From Tamarix chinensis (Eukaryota; Streptophyta; Magnoliopsida; Caryophyllales; Tamaricaceae): a stretch of DNA of 64,000 nt. Of this stretch, positions 11,961-24,006 are shown piece after piece. The stretch covers positions 28,400,117 to 28,464,116 of the forward strand of contig CM060174.1 in NCBI GenBank assembly GCA_030549775.1, written 5' to 3'. The notes beneath the pieces are model-generated. The model was not told the DNA's origin and made no database searches. It was given only the letters and a program-made list of their open reading frames with translations. Each line of letters starts with the position of its first letter. Within the stretch, counting starts at the first letter, position 1. Position numbers and translations under genes: made by a program.

Positions 11961-12639
11961 CTACTTTTATTAAATTATCATCACTACATGAAATATTAAT
12001 ACTAATTCTCCATTGTCATCATCTAACTCCACTAACTGTTATATTTCAATATAATACTCATTACCACCTACACATATTAGGCCACGCTCTTATGTAAGAC
12101 ATATTACTCTAATGCCCCTAGGGCTCACAATAATATTATTCATGTATTAATGGTCATAATAACATAATACATCATGGATAAATAATTAACATTTCCATCA
12201 ATAATCAAACTCCTTCCTTAAGCATTATTTCCACATATGGCACATAAACTAGCATGTTTTCCTTTTTATCAACCAATACAAGCAAATATATATATTATAT
12301 TAAACAACACATATTATGCATAACAACATATTAAAACCCTAATGTGCTAACATACGTTTATCCATGTGTTTAAGTAGGGTTTAATGATTACCTTAATTCC
12401 CATAAAAATTGAATCTTACCAGTATCCTGGTTAAAGATTCAAGCTTTGATTAGCAAAACTAATACCTACAAATAATATCAATACTTATCATATTAGAAAT
12501 GAGAAAACCCAAGCATAAGACATTATAAAACTTAATTAATGAAATACTTAACTTAAATATTATTATACCTTAAAATTTATTAACAAATTAGACTAAGAAA
12601 TACAACAACTCATACTGCTCATGTAGCGTGAGCTACATG

Positions 12640-13830
12640 TAAAGTAAAGGAGGAAAGGGTTGAAGGTGGTGGAGGAAAGAAAGGGAAAGGCTAATTTTAT
12701 GTTAGGGTTTTAGGGCTAGGAAAGAGGGCAGGTGGGGGAGGATTTAGGGCAAGGGAAGGGTGCAAGTGTGGAGAGGGGGTGTCGATTGTGCTCGTGGATA
12801 GGTTTTCGGTGGCTAAGGGTAGTGGTAGCAGCGACAATGGGGCTGTGAAGATGGTTACTGAGGTGGATGTGGGTGAGAAGAAAGGTAAAGGGAGGAGGAA
12901 AATGAAGGGTTTTAGGTGATTGTTTTTGCCAAAGGAGGTGAGGGGTGGTAGAGGAGGTTGCAAGGAGTGGTTTGGTGGCTCAGGTGGTGGCAGAGGTAGC
13001 GGGATGGCGGAAAAAGGTGGAGGTGTAGGGTGGTTGCCAAGAATGGAGAAAAAGAAGAGGAGAGGAAGGAGGGATCTGTAGGGAGCTTGAGGGGCGGTGT
13101 GGTGATGTAGGGTGGGAGTAGAAGGTGGTACAGGTGGTTGGTGAGGTAGAAGCAGTGGTGGTACATAAATAAGGGGAAATGAAAGGAGGAGAAAAGTACA
13201 GAAAGGAATTGGGGAAGGGGAAGGAAGGGCTCAAAATATGGCAGGATAAAGGAGGAAGGGAAGAAGAAAAAGAAGAGGGAGTAGAGGGGCGTAGGTGTAG
13301 CCGGTTGGGTGGTTGTAGGGGGTAGATGTGTTAGAGTTATAGGGAGAGGGAAGGGGAAGAAGGAAAGAAGGGGGCATATGTGATGGGGGGTGTAGGGTTG
13401 GTTGGGTCCAAAATAGGGACAAGGAAATGGCTGGGTGGGAGAGAGAGGTCGGGAGAGTAGCAGGGAGGCAGGGGGCCATTGGGGAGGAGTTGTAGGGTGT
13501 AGCTCAAGTGGTCGAGCATGAAGGAGGCAGAAAGGAAGAAGAACAAGGAGGAGAAAGTGGGGCAGGTCGGGCAAAGGGGAAAGATAGGTGTGGGCCGGCC
13601 TGCTCGGGAAAAAGGGAGAAAATAAAAAAAGGGAGGCTGGGTTGCATCCACCGGAGAAAGAGAGGTGGGGAGGAATTGGGCCAATGGAGCAGGCACGAGG
13701 AGAGGGAGAGCCAGCCTACCTGGCTGCCCAAAGGAAAGAAAAAAGGAAAAAGAAAAAAAACAGAAATAGGAGAAAGAAAAGGAAAAGTAGAAAAAAGAAA
13801 AGGTAAAATAGGAAAAATAAAATAATTTAA
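12640..13830. repeat. Purine-rich (plus strand) low-complexity segment of LTR C
   Basis: GGTGGTGG and GGAAGGAAAAAG-type sequence, giving Pro/Leu/Ser-rich frames on the minus strand and Lys/Glu/Arg-rich frames on the plus strand. In LTR sense it is a long CT-rich tract, where Tekay-type LTRs have their transcript leader. Similar tracts occur at 22600-23720 and 32700-33890 in the related LTRs F and J. Confidence 0.85.
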
Positions 13831-16800
13831 TTTATAAAATAATAGAATGTAAAATATGTGGTATATAAATAAATTTATTGATTAATTTAATATATAGGTT
13901 TAAAAAAGGTTAATTTTAGGAAAAATATTAGTTTGAAAATTTATTCAAATAAAAAGAGTATGATAAAATAATAAAATATTTATTTTAATTTATTAAATAT
14001 CCCTATCTAATTTTATATGCTCAAAAATTTATAAATTAATTAAATAAAATTAATTTTAAAGCTAATTTATCTTAAATAAAAGCTACATATTAAATTATAG
14101 GTTTTTCAAATTTTGGAGGATTATAGTACTGGTAAGCTAAGTTATTCTACAAGTGTAGCATCTACACGTGAAACATGGTAAGCAAAAAAAAGACATGTGA
14201 TAGGGTAATAGATCATAGGAAACATAAGATAATAACAAAACTAAAATATTATATGTTATTATTTTTACTTTAATGATCAAACATATCATATTAATCACAA
14301 GAGACGAAAAGAATTGGTGTAAACACAACCTTCCAGGGCACAATACACCAGGGAACCACATTTACTTTCGGTGGAATGGAGACTAGAGTAAACGTGACCT
14401 TTTAAGGTATAACACTCCTAGGCACCACTAATACACCACTAATCCTTGAGTATGCATGCACCCTATAAGCCAGTGGAACTAACACATATAGAGTAAAATA
14501 GGGCCACCATAGTTATGAACGAACCAATGAAATAATCAATCGATCATAGTAACGAACCTAATGCTGACTCATATGATTCCTTCACTTTAATAATTAATGT
14601 TATTCTTAAAGATAGTCAACACTCATCAATAGGAGATTATACTTAGCACTTAGAGGAATTCATTCAAATCCTAGGTTTCAACAACCCACAATCATTAAGT
14701 AAGTGATAAGGTTAAGGTAAAGTTGATTAGTTCCTAACCAAATTAATTAACAAGATAGAACATGTCGAATATGGATATAAGTTCTAAGTCACTTAAGATA
14801 CCACTTTAAGACCATCAAGCACACAACTTAGATTAATCTTTCATAATTAGTAAAAGCTCTAAAAATTCCATAATCTAATTATTTAATTCACCATATTAAT
14901 GTAATATTATAGATAACACTTTAGTCAATTCAACTTAAGGCCCTACCACACATGGATGAAGCATAAAACACTTAGAATGTTTTAAGCACCTTAAATGTCC
15001 TTTAAATTATTAATTTGTTTGACCTATCAAATGGACTCATTAATAGCTTAAATTTTACACATAACTTAATTGACGTCTTAATGAAACACTATCCAAAACT
15101 CATAACCTGACTTTAGAGATTCTCATATAAATGACGGATTTACGCTTAGGGTCTTTCTATGTTTATTCTAACTCCATATTAGATAACTTAGGTTATTAAC
15201 AGCTAAAACAACACAATCACAATTAATGAAACTTCCAAATACATGACGCTACCACCTTAGGATAGAACGAAATAGGACCTTATGACCATGGTGACCAACA
15301 TTATCATTTTAGCCCTTAAGTGTGTTTATACTTGTTTTAAGACTTCTTATATGGAAACTTATATGTAAAATACCTAATGAATACAATGCTAATGTTATTT
15401 TTAACATGTGCCCACTAGAAAGATGAAAATGCCCCTAGATGAGAGCAAAGTTGAAATTCCCAAATATGACCTAAAATTTGGAGTCAACAAACATTATCCC
15501 AACACTTTCAATACTTATGACACATGGATTCACACTTGGATTCATAACCTCTTAATAATGCAAAATAACACATAATTAGAACATAACATATAAAATATCT
15601 ACCGCACATAATAAAAAATAAATTTCATTTTAAGGTCTAGCAAGATTCTACTAAAAAAATCACATAGAATTAAAGGAAAAGAATTGCAAATAAATACTAT
15701 AACTTGCTAGGATATAAATTTATGCCATAAAAGATAACATGCTTAGAACTAAAAGATACAGCATCATGCTCCACCATTTTTAGCATACTCAAAATAAGAA
15801 TAGCACAATATTAAAAAAATACAACCTATAAGGTATGCTAAGATAGAACCACAAAACAACATGTATAAATCTCCATGCTAAAAGAGTAAGCATGGCTTAA
15901 TAGCAAGCACATCTTGTAGCTAAAATAATTCCTAAGTTTCTCCTTCAATTAGTGCCTCTTAATCACCTATTACAAAATATACTAAGAGTTAGTATTTTAT
16001 GATATTAGCTAAGGGAAAAAAATAGAAGGGAAAGTAGAGAAGAGGAGTGAAAGACAAAACCAACAAAAGAGCTATTTTCGGCTAACTTTAGGAAGCTCCA
16101 AAAATAAGGGCAAAACTCCACCTAAATTACTTACAAAGCAAGGAAAAATTATTCCAAAATATATAGGTATGATGTAGGATAATTTATAGCAAGTAAATGA
16201 GGAGAAAAGTGAGGAAAATGTGATAAAATATGCAGCACAAAACTATAATAGCTGGAGTAATGTAAAGGTCAGAAAATGAGTAACTTTGATGCTTTAAACC
16301 ATCACCAACAACATGAAGTAATGTTATGAGGTTGAAGTAGGAAAATTATGGCATAAGTTGGGAACAACATTAGAGAAGGAGAAGAAGGGATCAAGGTTCC
16401 AAAGTTTGCAAATGTGTGTGTGTTTAACTTATGTAAAATAATGCAATGTAAAGGAGTACAGAGAGAGGGAGATTGGAGTCAGTTCTAGGACAAAATGGAA
16501 TGATTTAAGATCTTCCGTTGAGTGATGAAATATGAAGTGAGGTACCTTAAATCTCACTTGAAATAAAGGCTAAGGGTAGGTTTGCTTTAAGTAAAACTAT
16601 ATGATAGTTAAGGTGTACAATGGGTGAGACATTTGGTTAACCCATTATCAACCTATGATATCATATTTTTGGTTTATTTAGAGCTTAAATAGGATCCAAA
16701 TTTATCATTTGAGTGGTTAGTTAGATTCGTTTACGATTAAGAGTGTAGAGAAAGCCTTAAGAATAGGCTTTTGCATGAAATAAATAACAAATAGATTTTA

Positions 16801-17266
16801 AATATTACAAAAATATAATGGGAGATTGGAATAAATTTAGAAACCTAAATATATAAAAATATTTTGTGTTGAAGTTGTTTTAATGCTCAATAAAGGAAAA
16901 ATGAGGAAAAATAGGAAAAACTAACAAATCGCATAAACGCAGTTTTCTAGAAAATTGCGATATGAATGGAATATAATGAATGACTAAAAATTTATTTTAA
17001 TGAATTGAAGGATCATTTTATAAGTTTTTGAGATGGATTACGAGCCTAATTACATTGTAATTAGGGTTATAAGATTTCAGGGTATTATAGAAACTTTCAA
17101 AATTCACTCTAAAATTCCCAAACATGGTACTCCCATTTTTGGCTTGCACTTTGTAAAACACCCCAAGCATCCCGACTATGTACTATCATTCATAGTCAGA
17201 ATGAATTATCCCATTCAATTGAATTCAACACTACATGAGTAATAATCAATCAAGCTATGAAGAAAG

Positions 17267-17578
17267 ATGTCAGAAAGAGGCAAATGAGGTAAGGGTTTAG
17301 GAAAAGGAGGGGCGAAGCAGTAGAGGAAAGTGCTAAGAGACAACATCCAAGGAATTACCAAGCCTGCAATTGGATGATTGGCTCACAGAGGAGGAGTAAA
17401 GCACATAAGTGGTTTAATTTATTAGGAAACAACAAGCATGCTTATGATTTTCTTAGAGAATATTATGCGTGATGCTGTTACATATATCGAGCATACTCAT
17501 CATAAGACCGTTACTACTATAGATGTGGTTTATGCTCTCAAAAGACAGGGATGAACTCTTTATGGATTTGGTGGTTAA
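17267..17578 (+). pseudogene. Histone H4 pseudogene, full length, no indels
   Basis: The frame from ATG 17267 to TAA 17576-17578 is exactly 104 codons, the size of plant H4 (103 residues plus stop). It keeps [63 protein letters not shown] and the TLYGFGG end. Five premature stops fall at codons 7, 19, 37, 53 and 96. The last two Arg sites read TGA (codons 37 and 96), as expected from CGA decaying at methylated CpG. Several other Arg and Lys are replaced (codons 18, 36, 40, 46, 56, 60, 78, 79). H4 packages DNA in the nucleosome, but this copy cannot make it. Plant H4 genes usually lack introns and I see no clear poly-A tail, so a retrocopy and a decayed DNA duplicate cannot be told apart. It lies 178 bp beyond element B. 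Confidence 0.95.
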
Positions 17579-17888
17579 TTAGCCTTGCTTATTAGCTTAA
17601 TTTTGATAAGGCCTTTATCTCAAATTTGTAGCAATTTATGTTGCTTCTTTAGGTTGTTAGTTGCCAGAGCTTTTGGTTCTTCCTAAAGCTCATATTGTAG
17701 TCCCAAATCTGGATATGGATCTTGATCCTGTAACCTTGGTGATTGTATTCAATCGTATTCTCATTGAAAGGTTTTCAAGGCCTCTTGTTTTAGTTGGTTG
17801 GATTTGGTAATGTGCATTTGTTTGTTTCAATTTCTACTTTTGGTTAATTTCATCTATCAGTTTCTTAGAAGATTTGATCAATTACTTT
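17579..17888. other. Region after the H4 pseudogene, nothing identified
   Basis: T-rich sequence that could be the former 3' flank of the H4 copy. No gene, repeat or element end was recognised. Confidence 0.5.
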
Positions 17889-18139
17889 TGTAATGCCCTA
17901 GGTGTGATTTATATTTGATCAAATACTTTATTAGATATTTGGTGCAAATTATTTGTGAGAATATTTAGTAGAATAGTTGTAAATATATATTTAGGATATT
18001 ATATCTATGTGTTAGAATATAAATATAGTAGTATAGAAAATTGAAATAGATATATATGTATAATATTAAAATGAAAATTATATTATTGAATATATAATTA
18101 TACCATTTGTGATCAATATAAATTTGTCTTTAATAATGA

Positions 18140-18625
18140 ATGAGTTTTAGTTGTAATGGAAAAAATAGTCGTTATTAGAGTGATATTTGTTTAATTTAAT
18201 TATGATAAAAAAGTTAGTCGTTAATATTATTTATGACAATGTATTTTATTTTTGTTATTACCTATAGCAAACGTCATCATTATTGCTTTTGGTGACTGAC
18301 ATCTTATATCATCACTACTACTTTTAGCGACCAACATCATAAGTCGTCGTTATTATTTTTAACGATCAACATTACAAATTGTTGCTATTGCTTTTAGTGA
18401 CTAACATCATATATCGTCTCTATTGCTTTAGCGACCAACATAATATGTTGTTATTATTAATTTAATGACCAAAATTTTTTTAATTGGTCATTAAAGCCTT
18501 TAATGATAGAGTAATAATGACTATTAACGACCACTAATTTTTTTTGTCATTATTAACATTAGCGACAAAAATTTAGCCATTAATGATGGAAATTGTTGGT
18601 CGTTAAAAAGCTAATTTCTCATACA
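18140..18625. mobile_element. Non-autonomous CACTA-like element (subterminal repeats)
   Basis: Five or more copies of TTTTAGCGACCAACATCATA followed by TGTCGTYGYTATTGC span about 18240-18470. Inverted versions (GACCACTAA, TTAGCGACAAAAATTTAG, GGTCGTTAA) lie at 18490-18610. Alternating GCGACC/GTCGTC subterminal repeats are typical of plant CACTA (En/Spm) ends. The expected CACTAC TIR is only faintly visible (GTTGTAATGGAAAAAAT near 18150; CTAATTTCTCATAC near 18612), so exact ends are uncertain. No coding sequence is present. Confidence 0.6.
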
Positions 18626-18858
18626 GACCATTGGACTCCAAAAATGGTAGTCTCTCCAAAGGTATCTTCACCATTAAGTATGCAAACCTCCTATATAGTT
18701 TGAAGGATATTATAGGATAATGAAGGGCCCAAGCTACTATATGGGTCGAGACCTCTACTATTTTACAAAAATATAAATTAATGGTCTTCATGACTATATT
18801 TTTATAATGCTAACACAAAGCGTGTTCCACAAAATAAAAAATTAAATATCATAAAAAA

Positions 18859-21800
18859 TGTAATGCCCTATATTTTTTTAAAATGATAAAGCCTTATTTT
18901 TAATGAAAATTTGATTATTTCTATCTTCATTTGGAACGATAGTTTGGGTTTGAGACAATAAGGATTTTGGAAAAAATTGATGAAGTAAATTTTATTGCAA
19001 ATTGATCAACTATTTAAGAATTTTAGCTAGGGTTTTTGTTTCAGAAAACTAGCTAACTTGTTTAGGGAAATTGATTGGCTAGTATATAGAATAGTCGACT
19101 AGTCACACCAAACTTATGAACAAGTTTGTGAAGTTGAGTGCTTTTTGAAGCTCTATTTTCTAGAATAGTTGTTGCATTATGATTAGACATTAATAATCCA
19201 ACTCCAAGAAATTCCTAAGTAATCCTTAACCTATTTGATCATTTATTTAGATTTTTCTTCGACCTCGAGTAGATTTGAGAGCTTGCTTTTGATATAAGTT
19301 GGTGATTTTGACCTCACTCTTTGTATTTTTATTTCTCTTTCCTCTTCACAACTCTAAAACATATGCTTAAATTTGATACTATCATTGTAGGTTTAGTAGA
19401 TTTTTTTCCTAATCCGAACACCGATTTCCCTTCTTATGTTTGATCCTTTCTAGATGAACTCAACTTACATTCCCTAGAGAATCACAATTTGATCTTTGAA
19501 ATGGAAGTTAACCTATTCTTGAAAAAATTTCCCATTTAGATCAAATTTGAACTATAAATTAGGGTTTTTGATATGTTAAATGTCCTCACTCATTCCTTAC
19601 CTAATTCATTATTTATAAACAAACCTAATCATCTATTTTTCTTACTTATCTTTCATCCTCCAAAATACCTCAGTTTCTCAAATAATTATGCTAAGTCTTC
19701 TCCAATTCGAGCATTCATTCTAATTTGATTCACTATTCTAATTATTTCTCTACCTCTATTTTGTTTTATATTAATAAAGAAAGAGTTAGACTTAGGAAAA
19801 GTGGAGTTTGCTTTTAGCTAAATCTTCCACAATTTTTTTCTTCGATGTGGTATGTTTGTTTTCTTCCCTAGTTAAACTTTCTTTATTTGCAGAGGTTATT
19901 TAATGATTTTTGAGTTTTATTATTTTGTTTGAAGGTTTTGGAATTTGAAGTCTTTTAACATAATTTTTTTTTCTTTTTGGTGAAATTTTTTTATGTGCTC
20001 CAAGTAAGGCATGCATACCTTTAAATGTGGTATGAATATGTGTGTAGGTTATTTTACTCAATAAATGTTAATATATATATACCTTTCTAAGAGTTAAGAA
20101 ATTTAAATGGTACATATTTGATTATTTAATATTTCTATGAAAAAAGCTTAATTTATGAGGAATAGGGTTGATTATTTATAAACAAATCATGATTTATTAT
20201 ATAAGCATGTAGAATCTTGATCTTATGCTATGAAAAAGTTATAGCCTGGATATGATAAGATTTTAGAGTTTAAATCATGTTTTAATGTTTGTTATGTGTT
20301 ATTTTAGAGCAAAATAATTGACTGACTAAGCCAAACAAATCAACTATATGATTTGTTGATTTGTGGTAAATTTAGTTTCTCTCTACTTAAACCCATCAAC
20401 TAGTTTATCACATCCGATTGACTTGTCTGACCATATAGATCGATTGGTTTTAAGAAACCTTAGGTTTTAGCTAAGCCAAACTTATCAACTTTATAGCCTA
20501 AGCCAATAAATAAGTTTGGCTAACTTGTGTTGTTTTTCTTCGAACTTGATATTTTTTGAGACCATACATAATGCTATAATATGATTCTTTAATCATAAGA
20601 GCATAAATATTGTCATAAATTAACTAACCCATTTGATGGATTAGATGGTTCATAATTCAATGTATTCTTAGTAAGTACTTTGGAAGTTCTTAATGGAAGA
20701 AATAGAATAGGTAAGCTATGAATTCCAAAGGATGATGTAATTTAAATTCTTGTCCTAAATGGATTATCTTATTGAGTTAATCTTGGTTAATCACTAATGA
20801 AAATCCTACCACATTGTTAGAGGGTAATAATGGTTAAGATGGAATGATTATGTTGATGTGTTAAGTAGATATTACATAGGCATTATGTGATAACATAACC
20901 TTAGAAAATAACACACTAATTGCTTAAATTGAAAGATGATCGAGATGTGCATAGGTCTAGGTTACCTAATCCTCAATTAGCTATCAAGAGTTGGTTTATC
21001 TTCGGGCATTTGTTGGTTCCTTTGGGCTTTACCTTTCAGGAAGGATCCTAGTAGATCTTAGTATATTACCTACTCAAGATATTGATGATATATTAGGAGA
21101 TATCGATATTAAATGGTTTGATCACCTAGGTGGTTTAATGACTTCACTTGGACTTTATGTCCATTTGGTGGTTACTTGACTTTGACCGGACTTTATATCA
21201 ATTTTTTGTTACTTGGCTTCAAACAAACTTTATATCCTTTGGTTTGGATATGCTTCAATGGCATGTGAGGCCATGGGATGGTAATTATTACATCACTCGA
21301 TAAGAATAATGATACAAATAGAGAGAAAAAAGAAGGGAATAGTGGCTCGTAAATAGTTAATCTAGTTGATCATGTAAACCTAGGAATGAACCTATTGGAA
21401 TACTTGTATAGGTGAGCAATAGAAAAGCCTCTTAATATGTGGAATAAATTGTTATGGATTATAAGTTCCTATCCATAATATCCATGTTGTATTAATATGC
21501 ATGATGAGCCATGAATTGTCTAATTTATTACATGGCATGAAATCTTGATACAATGTATTATTATGATAATACATGTATATCTAAGTGGAATATGTAAGTA
21601 TGATAGTGTGTTTAGTATGACCATTAATGTTGCATGTAGCCTTATATGCTTGTGATTCCCATTGAGGAGGTAAATTCACTTACTTAGTACATAGAGTACT
21701 GATGTGCCCATTTATTTTGTCACTTGCCTAATCCCACAAGAAGAAGACCATATGCAGGTTTTTAGGATGCCCAATAGTAGGACTAACCTGTGTTGGGATT

Positions 21801-22194
21801 AGGGGATTGAGAGTTTGGGAACCTAGAGATCATTATTCAATCGTTAATAGACTAGGGTTTGGGGTTATGGCCTATCAATATTTTATACATATTATATCCC
21901 TATACTTTTTGTTTATTCTCTCTCTATCTCTCATGTAATTAAATATTTTAGGGACCTGTCGAGTTTTTTTTTTCTTTTTTGTAAACATTTTCTTTTGGTA
22001 CCAATATATCAAATTTCTTACACACTACTATTGTTTTTAGTTGGTTCAGTTTCTTAGCCTTGTATCTAATGTGGGATGGGTGACAAATGTCTATCTTATG
22101 TTAGGTGTGATAGTAGCACCCTATTTGGTATTTTTTCTATTTCAATAATGTTTTAAATTGAAAATTTTTACTAGTAAAAAATTAGAGTGTTACA
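18859..22194 (+). mobile_element. 3.3 kb LTR, gypsy type, probably solo (copy E)
   Basis: Starts TGTAATGCCC and ends TTTTTACTAGTAAAAAATTAGAGTGTTACA (in two pieces around 22161-22194). The last 550 bp match the ends of A and of 41990-42607: CTTAGTACATAG, ATCTAATGTGGGATGGGTG, TGTCTATCTTATGTTAGGTG. The 5' two-thirds match K (58825-61190), for example the AAGTAAGGCATKCATA block at 20000. No primer binding site or coding follows it. Flanking pentamers (AAAAA and TATAA) do not match, so the insertion site is not proven. The content includes scattered YATCAACTAGTTT-like motifs. Confidence 0.68.
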
Positions 22195-22339
22195 TATAAC
22201 ATAATACACATAGGTGGTTAAGATTAAAACAAAACCCTCGTTATGTTCAAAGGTTAGTCAAATAGTGAAAATTGATGAACTGAATGATCACCAAAAATAT
22301 TGAGATCCTCAAAAGTTTTAGTAAAAAAAAATAAAATCA

Positions 22340-22548
22340 ACAATGTCAATAGTAATAATAGTTCGGACAATCATAACAATAATAATAATAATACTAGTAA
22401 TAATAGTGCTAGTAATGTCAATAGTAATAATAATAACAACAACAACAACAATAATATCAATGGTAATAATGATAATATTAATAATAAGAATAATAATAAT
22501 AATAGTAGTAGTAATAATAATGATAATAACACTAATAAAATAGAATAA
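22340..22548. repeat. Trinucleotide repeat (AAT/AAC/AGT)n
   Basis: An impure AAT/AAC/AGT array giving an Asn/Ser-rich frame on one strand register and Ile/Val-rich in another. It has no protein-like features and is not a gene. Confidence 0.93.
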
Positions 22549-22599
22549 TAATTACATTAATTATATTTAAGGATTAGAAAGCTTGGGGCACAACCTAGT

Positions 22600-23720
22600 A
22601 TGGAGGCAGCTAAGCGACGACACAAATCGGCGGCGATGATGGAGGAAGTGGGGGTTGGAGAGGTGGCTTTTTAGGAAAGAAGAGGGAGAGTGAGATAGTA
22701 GTTGTGGTGGTGGTGGAGTCTCTAGGTTGAGAGAGTTGGAGTGGAGGTGGTGGCGCAACAAGGGTGGTGGTGGTTGTTGTGGTGGCTAAGGGTGGTGGAA
22801 AAGAAGGAAGGGTGAAGGAGAGGGAGGTAGGGATAAAGGAAGGTAGGGGAAGGTAGAAGATGGCATGTGGCTCTGCTAAGTGGATTGGGTCAAAGGAGAG
22901 GCAATGATTGCAGTGGAGAAGGTGGCATGTGGCGATGAGAGGGGTGACGATGGGTGCAAGGTGACAAGTCGAGTAGCCAACTTTACACAGTTGGGGTGGC
23001 TCATTTAGGGGAAACTATGGGTGGTGAGTGGTATGGCTTGGTGGAGAGTAATGTAGGGAAGTTTTTTGGGCGGTGTTTCAGGCAGTGGTGTTGGGCAACG
23101 GCGGTAGGGGCTATATCTAAAGTAGTGGTGGCACAAAGAAGGTTGAATTTTCTAGAAAGGGGAAAGAGGGCCTAATGGGATCGGTTGGTGGATATTTATA
23201 GGCCATTTTTAGGAGGATAAGACAAAGGTGGAAGAGGACAAGGGGGTATGTGAGGAAGAGCTCGTTAGTCGGTGATGGTAGGCCGTTAGAAGCCTTAAAT
23301 TTAGCAACTATAGGTTTGGCCAGGGAGGAGAAAAAGGAAATAGAATGGGGCATGCATGAGGGCGAGTTCAGGGGGTCGAGCTTAGAAAAGGAAAGGAAAG
23401 AGACATGGGAGATAACAGAGGTGGCAAGCCAGCGGTACAGTAGCTTGGCAGGTTGCGCTGTGTAGAGTTGTAGGCTTGAAATACAACACGTGGGAGGGGA
23501 GGAAGAAGAAGAGACATGAGGCTAGCTAGTTTAGGGGAAAAGAAAAGAAATAAAAAGGAGGGGGAAACTAAGCACGTAAGCTAGAGAAAAAAAAAAGGAA
23601 GGCAAGTGGGGCTATAAGGGGTGCATGCCTAATCTGGGGGAGAAGGAAAGAAAAAGAAAAAGGATAGAGGAGGAAAATAGGAAAGGAAAAGGAAAAAGGA
23701 AGGAAAAAAGGAAAAATAGG
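22600..23720. repeat. Purine-rich segment of LTR F
   Basis: GGTGGTGGTGG and GAAAGGAAAAGG-type sequence, the counterpart of 12640-13830 and 32700-33890. Several 60-80 codon frames here (for example 22954-23175) are compositional. Confidence 0.8.
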
Positions 23721-24006
23721 TTTGTTGGGGTATTAAAATTATTTTGATATTTTTAAATATTTCAAAGTAATAAAGATTAGTAAAATAATAATTAAATTTC
23801 TTTTTATATTAATTTAGGATATTTTAGGTAATTATTCCTAAATTCTATTTTTACTAGCCAAATACTCCTATCTTCCCTAATTAAATTCTTTATTATTTTC
23901 ATCGTATATTCTCTCGTTATTTTAATATAATAATATATTTAAAAAAATTTCTTAATAAATCCATATTTTAATATAATTTATAAAATTGAGATTTTGGGGT
24001 ATTTTA

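Larger units (their letters stand above)
9548..14125 (-). mobile_element. 4.6 kb solo LTR, Tekay-like (copy C), with GTACT target duplication
   Basis: The right end reads GGATTATA (a decayed GGTGTTACA) and the left end TGTAACACCCCC. GTACT flanks it at 9543-9547 and 14126-14130. There is no gag or pol inside, so it is a solo LTR. Read on the minus strand it has an AT-rich start, a long pyrimidine-rich then CCACC-rich segment (13830 to 12640), an AT-rich middle, a 30 bp minisatellite, repeated CTATTATA/GTGGA units (10150-10700) and a TTTAGTAGTGAATTTTGG end. Long Pro/Leu-rich frames such as 12912-13574 are compositional and not genes. Confidence 0.88.
1153..17089 (-). mobile_element. Ty3/gypsy chromovirus, Tekay/Del-like, degenerate (element B)
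   Basis: A complete but decayed LTR retrotransposon reading right to left: 5' LTR 9057-17089 (split by solo LTR C), primer binding site 9042-9053, gag, protease, reverse transcriptase, RNase H, integrase with chromodomain remnant, polypurine tract near 2561-2575, and 3' LTR starting at 2556. Both LTRs begin TRTAATACC on the minus strand and align along 1153-2556 and 14383-17089. The domain order gag-PR-RT-RH-IN is that of Ty3/gypsy, and a chromodomain remnant after the integrase places it among chromoviruses. Many stops and frameshifts show it is dead. Three younger LTR insertions interrupt it. The outer end of the 3' LTR lies beyond the window. Confidence 0.88.
9057..17089 (-). repeat. 5' LTR of element B, split by solo LTR C
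   Basis: On the minus strand the LTR starts TATAATACCCTG at 17089 and ends GGGTGTTACA at 9057. Taking out C (9548-14125) and one GTACT copy leaves about 3.45 kb. The region 14383-17089 aligns with the 3' LTR. The stretch 15980-16130 is pyrimidine-rich on the minus strand and resembles a transcript leader. A small internal repeat (AAACRYRACCTTYYARG) is seen at 14320 and 14390. No B coding sequence is present. Confidence 0.8.
17889..24006 (-). mobile_element. Broken Tekay-like LTR (copy F) interrupted by other elements
   Basis: The left end reads TGTAATGCCC at 17889 and the right end TTTTGGGGTATTTTA near 24006, both decayed LTR termini. The part at 18620-18858 resembles C around 10870-10990 (AAGTATGCAWACC.CCTA, then GGGCC). 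The part at 22600-23720 is the same purine-rich tract as in C and J. A CACTA-like miniature element and LTR E lie inside. What remains is shorter than C, so internal deletions are likely. No target duplication was found, so F may be a composite of two LTR pieces. Confidence 0.5.

Noticed and set aside
12912..13574. 220-codon Pro/Leu/Ser-rich frame on the minus strand
   Set aside because: It lies wholly in the purine-rich tract of LTR C. All frames there are open because of composition, and the translation has no domain-like pattern.
22300..22548. Asn-rich frame on the plus strand
   Set aside because: A translated AAT/AAC repeat with no start context or non-repetitive protein part.
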